Shown here piece by piece: positions 42,692 to 51,994 of a DNA stretch of 64,000 nt (position 1 is its first letter; each line of letters starts with the position of its first letter). Origin of the DNA: Propionibacteriales bacterium. GTDB lineage: Bacteria; Actinomycetota; Actinomycetes; Propionibacteriales; Nocardioidaceae. Both the position numbers and the translations under genes were made by a program. The notes below the pieces were generated by a model. The model did not search any database. It was not told the origin of the DNA and worked only from the letters and a program-made list of their open reading frames with translations. The stretch lies in contig JAPLCA010000030.1 of NCBI GenBank assembly GCA_026392465.1, positions 372,001 to 436,000 on the forward strand. The letters are read 5' to 3'.

Positions 42692-42821
42692 GGTGGGGAG
42701 ATTCCCAGGTCGACCTGGGAATCTCCCCACCAGGCACGGGAATCTCCGCCAAGTACGGCTTGCTCTCCGCGCTTGGCTGAGTTTCCCGTGCTCCGCGGAG
42801 GTTCCCAGGTCGACCTGGGAA
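42692..42821. repeat. Nested palindromes between ileS and wag31
   Basis: A perfect 40-bp palindrome (42692-42731, arm GGTGGGGAGATTCCCAGG plus TC) is followed by a nested inverted pair GCACGGGAA (42734-42742) / TTCCCGTGC and GCCAAG / CTTGGC, then a second 20-bp palindrome with the same core (42802-42821). It lies 14 bases after the ileS stop between convergent genes. It could terminate ileS or be a repeat element. Confidence 0.8.
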
Positions 42822-42840
42822 TCTCTCGTCCGAGACGACG

Positions 42841-42869
42841 AAGGCCCCCACCGTGACGGTGGGGGCCTT
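42841..42869. terminator. Bidirectional terminator hairpin after wag31
   Basis: AAGGCCCCCACCG-TGA-CGGTGGGGGCCTT, perfect 13-bp stem, 13 bases after the wag31 stop. On the plus strand CGTCGT follows; no strong T-run. Confidence 0.8.
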
Positions 42870-42882
42870 CGTCGTGCTGGTC

Positions 42883-43701
42883 TCAGAGCGAGGCGTTGCT
42901 GTCCTCGTCGCCGAGCAGGGAGCGCAGGCGGCGGGGCGACCCGTCGTTCTGGCCCTGGTTGGCGGCAGCCGGCGTGTTCTCGTTCGCGGCGAGCTGGTCG
43001 AGCTGGCTCTGGAAGTAGTTCTTGAGCCGGGCCCGGTACTCGCGCTCGTAGGCCCGCAGGTGCTCGACCTCGCGCTGGAGCTCGTAGCGCTCCCGCTCGA
43101 TGGCGGCGACGGCCTGCTGGCGACGCTCGTTGGTCTCCTCGTCGAGCTTCTGCGCGCGGATGCGGGCGTCGGTCTCGAGGCGGTCGGCCTTGCCGCGCGA
43201 CTCGTTGGTCAGACGCTCGGCCTTGGTGCGGGCCTCGCCCACGATGCGGTCGGCCTCCTCCTTCGCCTGCTCCATGAGCTGGTCGGCGTTGGTGGACGCG
43301 ATCTCGAGCAGGCGCGCGGCGGCGGTCGACGCCTCGCCGATGCTGCTCGCGCGGGTGGTGACGGGCTCGGGCGTGGCGGCCACGACCGGCGCGGGGGCCG
43401 GGGCGGGAGCGGGCTCGGGCGCCTTCTCGACGACCGGCTCGGGCTCCGGCTCGGGCTCGGGCTCCGGCTCGGGGGTCGGCGTCGGCGCGGGCTCCGCCTT
43501 GACGGCAGGGATCAGACCGGTGGGCTCGCCGGTCGAGGCCGCGGCGACCTTGGCGCGCAGCTCCTCGTTCTCGACGGTGAGTCGCTCCAGCTCGGCCTCG
43601 ACCTCGTCGAGGAACTGGTCCACCTCGCCCATGTCGTAACCCTCGCGGAGACGTACCGGAGTGAAGCGCTTGTTGCGCACGTCCTCTGGCGTCAGGGGCA
43701 T
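42883..43701 (-). CDS. wag31: DivIVA/Wag31 polar growth protein
   Basis: 272 aa. DivIVA organises polar cell-wall growth in actinobacteria. The conserved N-terminal domain LTPEDVRNKRFTPVRLREGYDMGEVDQFLDEV (given here in part) binds curved membrane. A Pro/Glu/Ala-rich linker (about 80-120, EPEPEPEP) leads to a long coiled coil (about 130-250). ATG 43701 with GAGGTGAA upstream; a frame reading to 43752 lacks an RBS. It closes the division cluster and is followed by a strong hairpin. Confidence 0.94.
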   Translation of the reverse strand: MPLTPEDVRNKRFTPVRLREGYDMGEVDQFLDEVEAELERLTVENEELRAKVAAASTGEPTGLIPAVKAEPAPTPTPEPEPEPEPEPEPVVEKAPEPAPAPAPAPVVAATPEPVTTRASSIGEASTAAARLLEIASTNADQLMEQAKEEADRIVGEARTKAERLTNESRGKADRLETDARIRAQKLDEETNERRQQAVAAIERERYELQREVEHLRAYEREYRARLKNYFQSQLDQLAANENTPAAANQGQNDGSPRRLRSLLGDEDSNASL

Positions 43702-43812
43702 GAGTTCACCTCGTGTCGTGGTTTCGTCTCGAAGACTGTGGTTCTGACCCACCGTACTCGGTCACCGTTCACTGCTGCCACACGCGTCCCGTCCACGGAC
43801 GCCGTGTGCTGT

Positions 43813-44115
43813 TCACCGACCGACGAGCGTGTTGTTCACGATCGCCTGGAGGATGTAGATCCCGATCAGGAGCACCATCGGCGAGAGGTCGAGCATGGCC
43901 GAGCCGAGGCGGACCGGAGGGATCACGCGACGCACGGCGCGCAGCGGCGGGTCGGTGACGGTGTAGATGCCCTCGCACAGCACGGCGACGAACCCGGTCG
44001 GTCGCCAGGACCGCGCCAGGAGCTGGACCCAGTCGAGGATGAGCCGTGCGATGAGCACGAGGATGCAGACGAGCAGGACGAAGCTGAGGACCTGCCCGAT
44101 GGTGGAGAGCGCCAT
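43813..44115 (-). CDS. yggT: YggT-family membrane protein
   Basis: 100 aa, two hydrophobic helices (about 5-27 and 72-94) with the motif LARSWRPTGFVAVLCEGIYTVTDPPLRAVRRVIPP between them, as in YggT proteins next to sepF. In gram-positive bacteria it is linked to cell shape and division. ATG 44115 shares one base with the sepF stop (TGATG). Confidence 0.92.
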   Translation of the reverse strand: MALSTIGQVLSFVLLVCILVLIARLILDWVQLLARSWRPTGFVAVLCEGIYTVTDPPLRAVRRVIPPVRLGSAMLDLSPMVLLIGIYILQAIVNNTLVGR

Positions 44116-44609
44116 CAGACGTTGTTGTAGAAACCGCCCGCGGCGATGCGCTGCTTGTCCTCGTCGGTCACCTCGATGTTCTCCGGCGAGAGCAGGAACA
44201 CCTTGGACGTGACCCGGTTGATCGTGCCGCGCACCGCGAACACGAGACCAGCCGCGAAGTCGACCAGGCGCTTGGCGTCGTCGTCGTCGATCTCGGAGAG
44301 GTTCATGATGACCGGCACGCCGGAGCGGTAGTGCTCGCCGACCGTGCGCGCGTCGTTGTAGGTGCGCGGCGTGACGGTCTCGATGCGGGCGAGCATCGAC
44401 GGCGCCGGCTCGACGGCGCGGGGCGTGCGACGGTGGTCGTCGATCGACGCGACCTGCGCCCGACGCTCGGGGGCGCGCACCGCGGGTGCCCGCTCCTCCT
44501 CGCGACGGACGGCCGGCACCGGACCGGTGGGCTCGTCGTCGTACTCGTCGAAGTCAGCCTGCTCGACGAGGCCGAGGTACTCGCCTACTTTTCGCATTGC
44601 GCCAGCCAT
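44115..44609 (-). CDS. sepF: Cell division protein SepF
   Basis: 164 aa. SepF anchors FtsZ to the membrane. An N-terminal amphipathic segment (MRKVGEYLGLVEQ), an acidic disordered linker, and the C-terminal SepF domain (about 80-160: VIMNLSEIDDDDAKRLVDFAAGLVF). Essential Z-ring partner in actinobacteria, which lack FtsA. ATG 44609; an internal ATG at residue 5 is also possible. Confidence 0.95.
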   Translation of the reverse strand: MAGAMRKVGEYLGLVEQADFDEYDDEPTGPVPAVRREEERAPAVRAPERRAQVASIDDHRRTPRAVEPAPSMLARIETVTPRTYNDARTVGEHYRSGVPVIMNLSEIDDDDAKRLVDFAAGLVFAVRGTINRVTSKVFLLSPENIEVTDEDKQRIAAGGFYNNV

Positions 44610-44682
44610 GATGTCTCCGTCGGGTGCGGGTGAGCGGGGGCTCGGAGGAAGAAGAAGGTGTCGGTGAACGACACTGGTGAGA

Positions 44683-45396
44683 TTACCGGAGCGGAGGCCG
44701 CTCGCCGAGCACCGCGCGCCCGATCCGCAGGTGTGTCGCGCCGGCGGCGACCGCGTCCTCGAAGTCGCCGCTCATCCCGGCCGAGACGACACGGGCGTCG
44801 GGGTGCTGCGCGCGGACCTGCTCGGACAGCTCGCGCAGACGCTCGAAGACGGGCCGGGGCGCGACGCCGAGCGGGGCGACCGTCATGAGGCCGCCGAGAC
44901 GCACCCGGGGCAGGTCGGCCACGAGGTCGGCGAGGGCGGGCACGTCGGCGGGGGCGGCACCGGAGCGTCCGGGGTCCTGCAGGTCGAAGTCGACCTGCAC
45001 GAGCAGCACGAGGTCGCGGTCGGCGGCCTCGGCGCCCCGGGACAGCGACCGGGCGAGCTTCGCGCGGTCGACGCTCTGGACGACGTCGGCGTAGCGCGCC
45101 ACGGCGCCCGCCTTGTTGGTCTGCAGACCGCCGACGAAGTGCAGACGCGGTGCGGCGACGCCGTCGGCCAGCAGCGACGGCAGCTCGGCGGCCTTGTCGC
45201 CGGCCTCCGGGTGGCGGTTCTCCCCCACGTCGGTGACCCCCAGCCCGGCGAGCGTGGCGACGTCAGAGGCGGGGTAGGTCTTGGTGACGACGATGGTGGT
45301 GACGTCCTCGACCTGGCGACCGGCGGCTGCGCAGGCCTGCTCGACCCGGGCCCGCACCTCGGCGAGGTTGGCGGCGAGCTCGTCGCGGCGGCTCAC
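44683..45396 (-). CDS. yggS: YggS-family PLP homeostasis protein
   Basis: 237 aa, PLP-binding TIM-barrel protein that buffers free PLP. The PLP lysine is in IVVTKTYP, and HFVGGLQTNKAG and VSAGMSGDFEDAVAAGATHLRIG are family motifs. The usual GENRVQEA reads GENRHPEAGDK. GTG 45396 overlaps the preceding gene stop (GTGA). Conserved position between pgeF and sepF. Confidence 0.94.
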   Translation of the reverse strand: MSRRDELAANLAEVRARVEQACAAAGRQVEDVTTIVVTKTYPASDVATLAGLGVTDVGENRHPEAGDKAAELPSLLADGVAAPRLHFVGGLQTNKAGAVARYADVVQSVDRAKLARSLSRGAEAADRDLVLLVQVDFDLQDPGRSGAAPADVPALADLVADLPRVRLGGLMTVAPLGVAPRPVFERLRELSEQVRAQHPDARVVSAGMSGDFEDAVAAGATHLRIGRAVLGERPPLR

Positions 45397-46109
45397 CGGT
45401 CAGCCCCTGCGGCCAGGACGACGACGCCGCCCATGCGACCTGCCCGCTCCCCCTGGCGACGGTGCGACCAGAACCGGTCGTCCTCGATCGTGCAGGCCCC
45501 GGCGCCGACGTCGTGCACGGTGACGCCCAGCGCCTCGAGCTGCGCGACCACGCCGGCACCGACGTCGACCGCCGGGGTGCCCCACGAGGTCGTCGACCGG
45601 GTGCCCGGCACGGCGGCGTCGACCGCGTCGGCCAGGTCGGCCGGCAGCTCGTAGCAGCGACCGCACGCCCGCGGTCCGACCCAGGCGTGCAGGGGCGCGC
45701 CCACCCCGTCGGCCACGGCACGCTCGACCGCACGGGGCACGACGCCGCGCACCAGGCCCTCGCGACCGGCGTGCACCGCGGCCGCCACGGCGCCGTCCTC
45801 GCTGGCCAGCAGCACGGGCGTGCAGTCGGCGACCCGCACCACCAGCGCGACGCCGGGCGTCCGCGTGACCAGCGCGTCGGCGGTCGGGGTGGCCGCGTCA
45901 CGGCCGACGAGCACCGCGTCGGGTCCGTGGACCTGGTGCATCGACACGACGTCCAGCCCGACCTCGAACCCGGCATTGGATCCGCCGGCCACCGCGTGCG
46001 CGGCTCGACGCCGCGCCTGCACCGACTCGACCGCGTCGGTGCGGCCGAGGTCGGTGGTGGCGTCCGTGAAGCCGACCTGCGCCCAGCCGAGGTCCTGGTG
46101 GAAGAACAC
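45393..46109 (-). CDS. pgeF: Peptidoglycan editing factor / laccase-domain protein (YlmD, YfiH)
   Basis: 238 aa. This family, once called polyphenol oxidase, is now linked to removal of mis-incorporated serine from peptidoglycan precursors, or purine nucleoside cleavage. Metal/active-site residues are in SMHQVHG, VADCTPVLLA and AVHAGREGLVRG. GTG start at 46109. It lies just after ftsZ in the dcw cluster. Confidence 0.92.
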   Translation of the reverse strand: MFFHQDLGWAQVGFTDATTDLGRTDAVESVQARRRAAHAVAGGSNAGFEVGLDVVSMHQVHGPDAVLVGRDAATPTADALVTRTPGVALVVRVADCTPVLLASEDGAVAAAVHAGREGLVRGVVPRAVERAVADGVGAPLHAWVGPRACGRCYELPADLADAVDAAVPGTRSTTSWGTPAVDVGAGVVAQLEALGVTVHDVGAGACTIEDDRFWSHRRQGERAGRMGGVVVLAAGADR

Positions 46110-46144
46110 GTCGTCGACGGTAGCGCGGGCGGGTGACGCCGGGC

Positions 46145-47320
46145 TCAGCGCAGGAAGTCGGGGATGTCGAGGTCGTCGCCGTAGGGCACCTCGCGCGGCT
46201 CGCGCGTGGGGACCGAGCGCGGGTCGCCCGAGGGCAGCGGGTCGGCCTGCGTCGACGAGGAGTACTTCTGCCCCGAGTAGGTCTCGGCGGTCGGCGGCGG
46301 CGTGCTCGGCGTGGCCGGCTCCTGTGCCGCCTGCTCCTTGAGCAGCGCAGGCTGCGAGGCGTCGCGCGCCTTGGGCTCGCCGCCGTCGAAGCCTGCCGCG
46401 ATGACCGTCACCCGCACCTCGTCACCCAGGGCGTCGTCGATGACGGCACCGAAGATGATGTTGGCCTCGGGGTGGACCGCATCGGCGACGAGACCCGCGG
46501 CCTCGTTGATCTCGAACAGACCGAGGTCGGAGCCACCTGCGATCGACAGCAGGACACCGCGCGCGCCCTCGATGGACGCCTCGAGGAGCGGGCTGGAGAC
46601 GGCCATCTCGGCGGCCACGGCCGCACGCTGCTCGCCCCGGGCCGAGCCGATGCCCATGAGGGCGGACCCGGCGTCGGACATGACGGACTTGACGTCGGCG
46701 AAGTCGAGGTTGATCAGGCCGGGGGTCGTGATGAGGTCGGTGATGCCCGAGACGCCCTGGTGCAGCACCTGGTCGGCCTGGCGGAAGGAGTCGAGGAGGC
46801 TGACGTTCGGGTCGCTGATCGACAGCAGGCGGTCGTTCGGGATGACGATGAGGGTGTCGACCTCCTCGCGCAGCGCCTGGATGCCCGCGTCGGCCTGGCC
46901 GGAGCGGTTGCGGCCCTCGAACGTGAACGGACGGGTCACGACGCCGATGGTCAGGGCGCCGAGCGACCGCGCGATGCGCGCGACGACGGGTGCGCCGCCG
47001 GTGCCGGTGCCGCCGCCCTCGCCGGCGGTGACGAAGACCATGTCGGCGCCCTTGATGGCCTGCTCGATCTCCTCGGCGTGGTCCTCCGCGGCGCGCTTGC
47101 CGATCTCGGGGTTCGCCCCGGCGCCGAGGCCGCGCGTGGAGTCGCGGCCGACGTCGAGCTTGACGTCGGCGTCGCTCATGAGCAGCGCCTGTGCGTCGGT
47201 GTTGATGGCGATGAACTCGACGCCCTTGAGGCCGACCTCGATCATCCTGTTCACGGCATTGACGCCGCCGCCGCCGATGCCGACGACCTTGATCACGGCG
47301 AGGTAGTTCTGGACCGCCAT
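46145..47320 (-). CDS. ftsZ: Cell division protein FtsZ
   Basis: Tubulin-like GTPase that forms the Z ring, 391 aa. GGGTGTG (residues 102-108) is the GTP signature; [11 protein letters not shown] holds the T7 loop start. A variable linker (about 315-375) leads to the C-terminal peptide [10 protein letters not shown], which binds SepF. ATG 47320 has GAAAGG upstream. A 218-base upstream region with an AT-rich island (47381-47400) suggests its own promoter and control. Confidence 0.97.
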   Translation of the reverse strand: MAVQNYLAVIKVVGIGGGGVNAVNRMIEVGLKGVEFIAINTDAQALLMSDADVKLDVGRDSTRGLGAGANPEIGKRAAEDHAEEIEQAIKGADMVFVTAGEGGGTGTGGAPVVARIARSLGALTIGVVTRPFTFEGRNRSGQADAGIQALREEVDTLIVIPNDRLLSISDPNVSLLDSFRQADQVLHQGVSGITDLITTPGLINLDFADVKSVMSDAGSALMGIGSARGEQRAAVAAEMAVSSPLLEASIEGARGVLLSIAGGSDLGLFEINEAAGLVADAVHPEANIIFGAVIDDALGDEVRVTVIAAGFDGGEPKARDASQPALLKEQAAQEPATPSTPPPTAETYSGQKYSSSTQADPLPSGDPRSVPTREPREVPYGDDLDIPDFLR

Positions 47321-47538
47321 GTGCGATGCCTTTCAGGAGGAGGGCTGGAGGGGGTCTCCCTCAAGTCTGAACGTGAACGTCAGGGTTATAGTTATGTCAA
47401 CCTGCTGTCCGAGGATCACGCTACGCGGCGCGCGGACGCCGCCGCGGACGACACGCCGCGCGTCACGCCGCTCCTGGCTCACGCTCGTCGCTCGCCGCAG
47501 GCCCGGCGCGTCCGAGCAGGTCGGGGCGGCCGTCGGCG
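47321..47538 (-). promoter_or_regulatory. ftsZ leader with AT-rich island
   Basis: Minus strand holds TTGACA (plus 47395-47400) followed at once by TAACTATAAC; TATAAC (47385-47390) could be a -10. The two hexamers are too close to pair with each other, so the -35 assignment is open. The GGTTGACATAACTATAACC stretch stands out in this GC-rich DNA and resembles the conserved upstream sequence of ftsZ in other actinobacteria, as I recall it. No ORF seen. Confidence 0.55.
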
Positions 47539-48264
47539 CTACTGGCGCGTGGTGGGCTGCTCGGGCGCGCTGACGTCGTAGCCCCGCGCGCGGATGCGCA
47601 GCAGCGCCCGCAGGACCTTGAGCTTCTGCTCGGGCTTGGCAGCACTCCCCCACGTGACCGTGCGGTCGCGCGAGAGCCGCAGGGTCACCGCGTCGCGGCT
47701 GGGCGCCTCGACCGCGCGGACGGCCTTCACCAGGTCGGGATCGTCCTTCTCGAGCCGGGCCACGACCGCGGCCGCGGCGACGACCGCCAGCTGGCGCTGC
47801 CGCGGGTCCGTGGCCGTGGTGCTGACCTCGACCAGGCCCCGGGGCGGCCGGCGCAGGGTCCGGTAGTCGATGCCGAAGCGGTCGAGGGCGCGCACGTCGC
47901 CGTCGACCCGGGTCCAGGCCACGGCCGTCCGCTCGGTGACCTCGACCCGGACGGTGCGCGGCCAGCTGCGCCGGACCTCGACCCGCTCCACCGCCGGCAG
48001 GCCCGCCACCCGCGCCTCGACGGCCGCGGTGTCGAGCCTCGCCAGGGGCGTGCCGAGACGGACGTCCGCGACCGCACGCACCTGCTTGACCCCGAGGGTC
48101 CTCGTGCCCTCCACCTCGACGTCGCGGACGCCGAGCACGTGGGAGAACCAGACGAGCCAGACGAGCACGCCGACGAGGACGACGGTGCCGACGCCCCCGG
48201 CCCAGCGGAGCAGCCGCTTCCGGCGGTCGCGTCGACGCCGCTCGTGGAAGCGCTGCTCGGTCAT
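47539..48264 (-). CDS. ftsQ: Cell division protein FtsQ
   Basis: 241 aa. Basic cytoplasmic N-terminus (RRRRDRRKRLLR), one membrane helix (about 22-44), then a POTRA domain (VRDVEVEGTRTLGVKQVRAVADVRLGTPLARLD) and the FtsQ beta domain. It links FtsL/FtsB-type proteins and the septal synthase. ATGA overlap with murC. Confidence 0.94.
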   Translation of the reverse strand: MTEQRFHERRRRDRRKRLLRWAGGVGTVVLVGVLVWLVWFSHVLGVRDVEVEGTRTLGVKQVRAVADVRLGTPLARLDTAAVEARVAGLPAVERVEVRRSWPRTVRVEVTERTAVAWTRVDGDVRALDRFGIDYRTLRRPPRGLVEVSTTATDPRQRQLAVVAAAAVVARLEKDDPDLVKAVRAVEAPSRDAVTLRLSRDRTVTWGSAAKPEQKLKVLRALLRIRARGYDVSAPEQPTTRQ

Positions 48265-49676
48265 GCCCCGCCCGTCCCGCGGGAGCGCAGCGCGTCGAGC
48301 AGCCGCGGACCGACCACGGTCACGTCGCCGGCCCCGAGCGTCAGGACGAGGTCGCCGGGCCGCACCTCCGGGAGGAGGACTTCGTGGAGGTCGGCCACCG
48401 GTCCGCCGACGGAGGCAGGCGGGCCGTCGACGGCCTCGACCACGAGGGCCGACGTGACGGCGGGGTCGGGGTCCTCGCGGGCGAGGTACAGGTCGGCCAC
48501 CAGGACGAGGTCGGCGGCCGACAGCGCCCGGCCCATCTCCGCCCCGTACAGGCGGGTGCGGCTCACCAGATGCGGCTGGTAGGCCACGACGAGCCGCCCC
48601 TCCCCCGCGATCGACCGGGCCGCCGCGAGGTCGGCGCGGATCTCGGTCTGGTGGTGGGCGTAGGAGTCGTAGACGACCACGCCGTCGACCTCGCCGAGCC
48701 GCTCCATCCGTCGCCGGGCACCGCCGTAGGCGGCCAGGCCCTCCACGAGCGACTCGGCCGGGTGCCCGAGGCGCAGGCCCACCGCCAGAGCGAGGAGCGC
48801 GTCCTGGGCGTAGTGGGCACCGGGCACGGCCAGGCGGACCGGCAGGCCGGTGAGGCCGAGCCCGTCGACGACGAAGGTCGTCGCCCCCGCGACCACCTGA
48901 ACGTCGCGGGCCCGCAGGTCGTGACCCTCCCCCAGTCCGGTGGTCACGACGTCGAGGCCGCGGGCGGACCCGGCAGCGGCCAGGGCGGCGGCACCCGGGT
49001 CGTCGGCCCCGAGCACGAGCACCTCGTCGACCGTGCCGACGAACTGCTCGAACGCGGCTGCGTAGGCCTCCTCGGTGCCCCAGGTGTCGAGGTGGTCGGC
49101 GTCGACGTTGGTCACCACCGCGAACGCGGGGTCGTAGTGCAGGAACGCACCGTCGCTCTCGTCGGCCTCCGCCACGAGGACGTCGCCGGTGCCCAACCGC
49201 GCGTTGGTGCCGAGGCTCGCGACCTCCGCGCCGATCGCGAACGACGGCTCGGCTCCGGCGGCCACGAGGGCGCAGGTCAGCATGGCGGTGGTGGTGGTCT
49301 TGCCGTGCGTGCCCGCGACCGCGACCGTGCGGCGGTCGGTCATGACCGACCGCAGGCCGGCCGACCGCGGCCAGAGCCGGGCGCCCGACGCCGTCGCGGC
49401 CACGACCTCGGGGTTGTCCTCGCGCACCGCGGTGGACACGATCACGGTGTCGGCGCCGTCGACGTGATCCGCTGCGTGCCCGACGTGGACCGTGATGCCC
49501 TCCTCGCGCAAGGCCCGCACCACGGCGCCGTCCGCGGCGTCACTGCCGCTGACGGTCACACCCTGCTGGACGAGCAGGCGCGCGATGGCGGACAGCCCCG
49601 CCCCGCCGATGCCGACGAGGTGGACCCGGCCGAGGTCCTGCGGGCCGGGCACGTGGTCGGGTACGGGGACCCTCAT
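48261..49676 (-). CDS. murC: UDP-N-acetylmuramate-L-alanine ligase
   Basis: 471 aa. Adds L-Ala to UDP-MurNAc. Rossmann start HLVGIGGAGLSAIA, ATP loop VAVAGTHGKTTTTAM, and a metal/substrate region DADHLDTWG. ATGA overlaps at both ends (murG and ftsQ). A longer reading to 49865 runs into murG and is not supported. Confidence 0.96.
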   Translation of the reverse strand: MRVPVPDHVPGPQDLGRVHLVGIGGAGLSAIARLLVQQGVTVSGSDAADGAVVRALREEGITVHVGHAADHVDGADTVIVSTAVREDNPEVVAATASGARLWPRSAGLRSVMTDRRTVAVAGTHGKTTTTAMLTCALVAAGAEPSFAIGAEVASLGTNARLGTGDVLVAEADESDGAFLHYDPAFAVVTNVDADHLDTWGTEEAYAAAFEQFVGTVDEVLVLGADDPGAAALAAAGSARGLDVVTTGLGEGHDLRARDVQVVAGATTFVVDGLGLTGLPVRLAVPGAHYAQDALLALAVGLRLGHPAESLVEGLAAYGGARRRMERLGEVDGVVVYDSYAHHQTEIRADLAAARSIAGEGRLVVAYQPHLVSRTRLYGAEMGRALSAADLVLVADLYLAREDPDPAVTSALVVEAVDGPPASVGGPVADLHEVLLPEVRPGDLVLTLGAGDVTVVGPRLLDALRSRGTGGA

Positions 49677-50758
49677 CGGGCGAGCTCTCGACCCGCGGCG
49701 GCCAGGACCATGCGAGCGAGCCGGGCGTCGGCGTCGCGCGGCACCAGGTCGGTCGCCGCCGCCGACATGACGGCCAGGCGCTCGGCGTCCTGCACGAGCG
49801 GTACGACGACCTGGTCGACCCAGGCGGGCGTCATGGCCTCGTCGTCGATGAGCAGCCCGCCGCACGCCTGCACGACGGGGTGCGCGTTGAGCGCCTGCTC
49901 GCCGTTGCCGATCGGCAGCGGGACGAACGCGGCGGGCAGGCCGACCGCTGCCACCTCGGTGACGGTGTTGGCCCCGGCGCGGCAGACGACGAGGTCGGCC
50001 GCGGCGTAGGCGAGGTCGATGCGGTCGATGTACTGCTCCACGACGTACGGCGGGGCGTCGTCGGGGCGGTCGAGCACGACCTCCTCGGGGCGTCCGGCGG
50101 CGTGGAGCACCTGGACACCGGCCTCGGCGAGGTCACGTGCCGCACCGCTGACCGCCTGGTTGATGCGGCGGGCCCCCTGCGAGCCGCCCGTGACGAGCAG
50201 CGTGGGCCGGTCGGGGTCGAGCCCGAAGTGCGCGCGGCCCTCGGCGCGCGCGGCGGCCCGGTCGAGCCCGGAGATCTGGCGCCGGATCGGCAGGCCGACG
50301 TACTGGCCGTGCCGCAGCGGCGTGTCGGGGAAGCTGGTGGCGACGTGCTCGGTGAAGCGCGCACCCAGTCGGTTGGCGATGCCCGGCTTGGCGTTGCCCT
50401 CGTGCACGACCAGCGGCACGCCACGACGTCGGGCCACGAGGTAGGCCGGGACCGAGACGTAGCCGCCGAAGCCGACCACCACGTCGGGCTGGACGCGCTC
50501 GAAGACGTCGTGGGTGGCCCGCACCGCCGCGCGGAGGCGTCCCGGCACGCGCAGCAGCGCGACGCCGGGGCGTCGGGGCAGCGGGACCGGCGGCACCAGC
50601 TCGAGCGGGAACCCCGCCTCCGGGATGAGGGTGGTCTCCAGGCCCCGTGGGGTGCCCAGACAGGTCACGTCGACCCCCTCGTCGCGCAGCACGGCGGCCG
50701 TCGCGAGGAGCGGGGAGGTGTGGCCGGCGGTGCCACCGCCGGCGAGGAGTGCACGCAC
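49673..50758 (-). CDS. murG: UDP-GlcNAc transferase MurG
   Basis: 361 aa GT28 enzyme that converts lipid I to lipid II at the inner membrane face. GGGTAGHTSP near the start, GFGGYVSVPAY, VVHEGNAKPGIANR (most MurG have HEQN), GGSQGARRIN and CRAGANTVTEVAAVGLPAAFVPLP. GTG 50758 lies two bases after the ftsW stop. Confidence 0.95.
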   Translation of the reverse strand: MRALLAGGGTAGHTSPLLATAAVLRDEGVDVTCLGTPRGLETTLIPEAGFPLELVPPVPLPRRPGVALLRVPGRLRAAVRATHDVFERVQPDVVVGFGGYVSVPAYLVARRRGVPLVVHEGNAKPGIANRLGARFTEHVATSFPDTPLRHGQYVGLPIRRQISGLDRAAARAEGRAHFGLDPDRPTLLVTGGSQGARRINQAVSGAARDLAEAGVQVLHAAGRPEEVVLDRPDDAPPYVVEQYIDRIDLAYAAADLVVCRAGANTVTEVAAVGLPAAFVPLPIGNGEQALNAHPVVQACGGLLIDDEAMTPAWVDQVVVPLVQDAERLAVMSAAATDLVPRDADARLARMVLAAAGRELAR

Positions 50759-50760
50759 GG

Positions 50761-51987
50761 TCAACGCCTCCGGGCGGCGCTGCTGCGCGCGCGGCGCGCC
50801 TTGCCGGCGGCCAGCGCGCGGGCGGCGCCTGGTTCGGTGGTGGCGCAGCGCAGGAGCACGCCGCAGCCCACCAGGGTCACGAGGACGCTCGAGCCGCCGT
50901 AGGACAGCAGCGGGAGCGGGATGCCGATGACGGGCAGCAGCCCGAGCACCATGGCGATGTTGATGGCCGCCTGCGCGGTGATCCACACCGTGACGCCGGC
51001 CGCGGCGTAGCGCGCGAACGGGTCGCGGCTGCGCGTGGCGATGCGGACGCCCGCGACGGCCAGCAGCACGAAGAGGACCAGCACGACGAGGCTGCCGAGC
51101 AGCCCGAGCTCCTCGCCGACGACGGCGAGGATGAAGTCGGTGTGCGCCTCGGGGAGCGAGCCCCACTTCTGCCGGCTGCCACCCAGCCCGACACCGCCGA
51201 AGCCGCCGCGCGCGAAGCCCATCATCGCGTGGACGGCCTGGTAGCCGTCCTTGTCGGGGTCGGCCAGCGGGTTCAGGAAGCTCAGCATGCGCGCCACGCG
51301 GTGCGGCGCGGTGGCCACGAAGAACACGAGCAGCACGCCCACGAACGCGACGATCGCGCCCAGGAAGCGTCCCGGCAGGCCGACGACCCAGAGCATGCCG
51401 ACGATCACGGCGAACAGCACGAGGGCGGTGCCGAGGTCGTTCTGGGCGACGACCAGAGCGGCGCAGAAGCCGGCGACGAGCGTCATCGGCAGCAGCACGA
51501 GTCGCGGGTTGTCGAGGTGCTTCTGGCGGCGCGCGTAGTGGTCGGCGATCCAGAGCACGAGGGTCAGCTTGAGGAACTCCGACGGCTGCAGGCGGAACCC
51601 GGCTGCGACGGGGATCCAGTTGGTGTTGCCGTTGACCTCGACGCCGACCCCGGGGATGAAGGTGGCGAGCGTGAGGGCGATCGAGACCAGGAACCCCGGC
51701 AGGATCAGGCGACGCAGCAGCGTCATGGGCATGCGCGTGACCGCGTAGGCACCGGCCAGACCGGCGGCCGCGAGCACGAGCTGGCGCTGCACGATCGCGA
51801 AGGAGCTGCCGTAGACCTGCAGCGAGAGCACCGAGCTGGCACTGAGCACCATGATCAGGCCGAGGCCGAGGAGCAGCGCCGTGGTGCCGAGGACGAGCTG
51901 GTAGGACGCGAGCGGGCGGTCGAGCAGGCGCTGCGCGCCGGCGACCGCGCTGCCGGACGAGCGCGGCGACTTGTCGGTGGTGCTCAT
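50761..51987 (-). CDS. ftsW: SEDS peptidoglycan glycosyltransferase FtsW
   Basis: 408 aa, about ten membrane helices. FtsW polymerises lipid II at the septum with FtsI. WIPVAAGFRLQPSEFLKLTLVLW holds the conserved PSE region and LPEAHTDFILAVVGEELGLLG the catalytic Asp region of SEDS proteins. C-terminal basic tail (KARRARSSAARRR). ATG 51987; readings up to 52155 overlap murD and are not supported. Confidence 0.95.
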   Translation of the reverse strand: MSTTDKSPRSSGSAVAGAQRLLDRPLASYQLVLGTTALLLGLGLIMVLSASSVLSLQVYGSSFAIVQRQLVLAAAGLAGAYAVTRMPMTLLRRLILPGFLVSIALTLATFIPGVGVEVNGNTNWIPVAAGFRLQPSEFLKLTLVLWIADHYARRQKHLDNPRLVLLPMTLVAGFCAALVVAQNDLGTALVLFAVIVGMLWVVGLPGRFLGAIVAFVGVLLVFFVATAPHRVARMLSFLNPLADPDKDGYQAVHAMMGFARGGFGGVGLGGSRQKWGSLPEAHTDFILAVVGEELGLLGSLVVLVLFVLLAVAGVRIATRSRDPFARYAAAGVTVWITAQAAINIAMVLGLLPVIGIPLPLLSYGGSSVLVTLVGCGVLLRCATTEPGAARALAAGKARRARSSAARRR

Positions 51988-51994
51988 CGCAGGC

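Noticed and set aside
39267..42851. 1194-codon open frame on the minus strand opposite ileS
   Set aside because: Antisense shadow of ileS; it would also run through the T-box and palindromes.
43370..43500. Repetitive stretch that looks like a short repeat array
   Set aside because: It encodes the Pro/Glu/Ala linker of Wag31, not a CRISPR or other DNA repeat array; there are no spacers.
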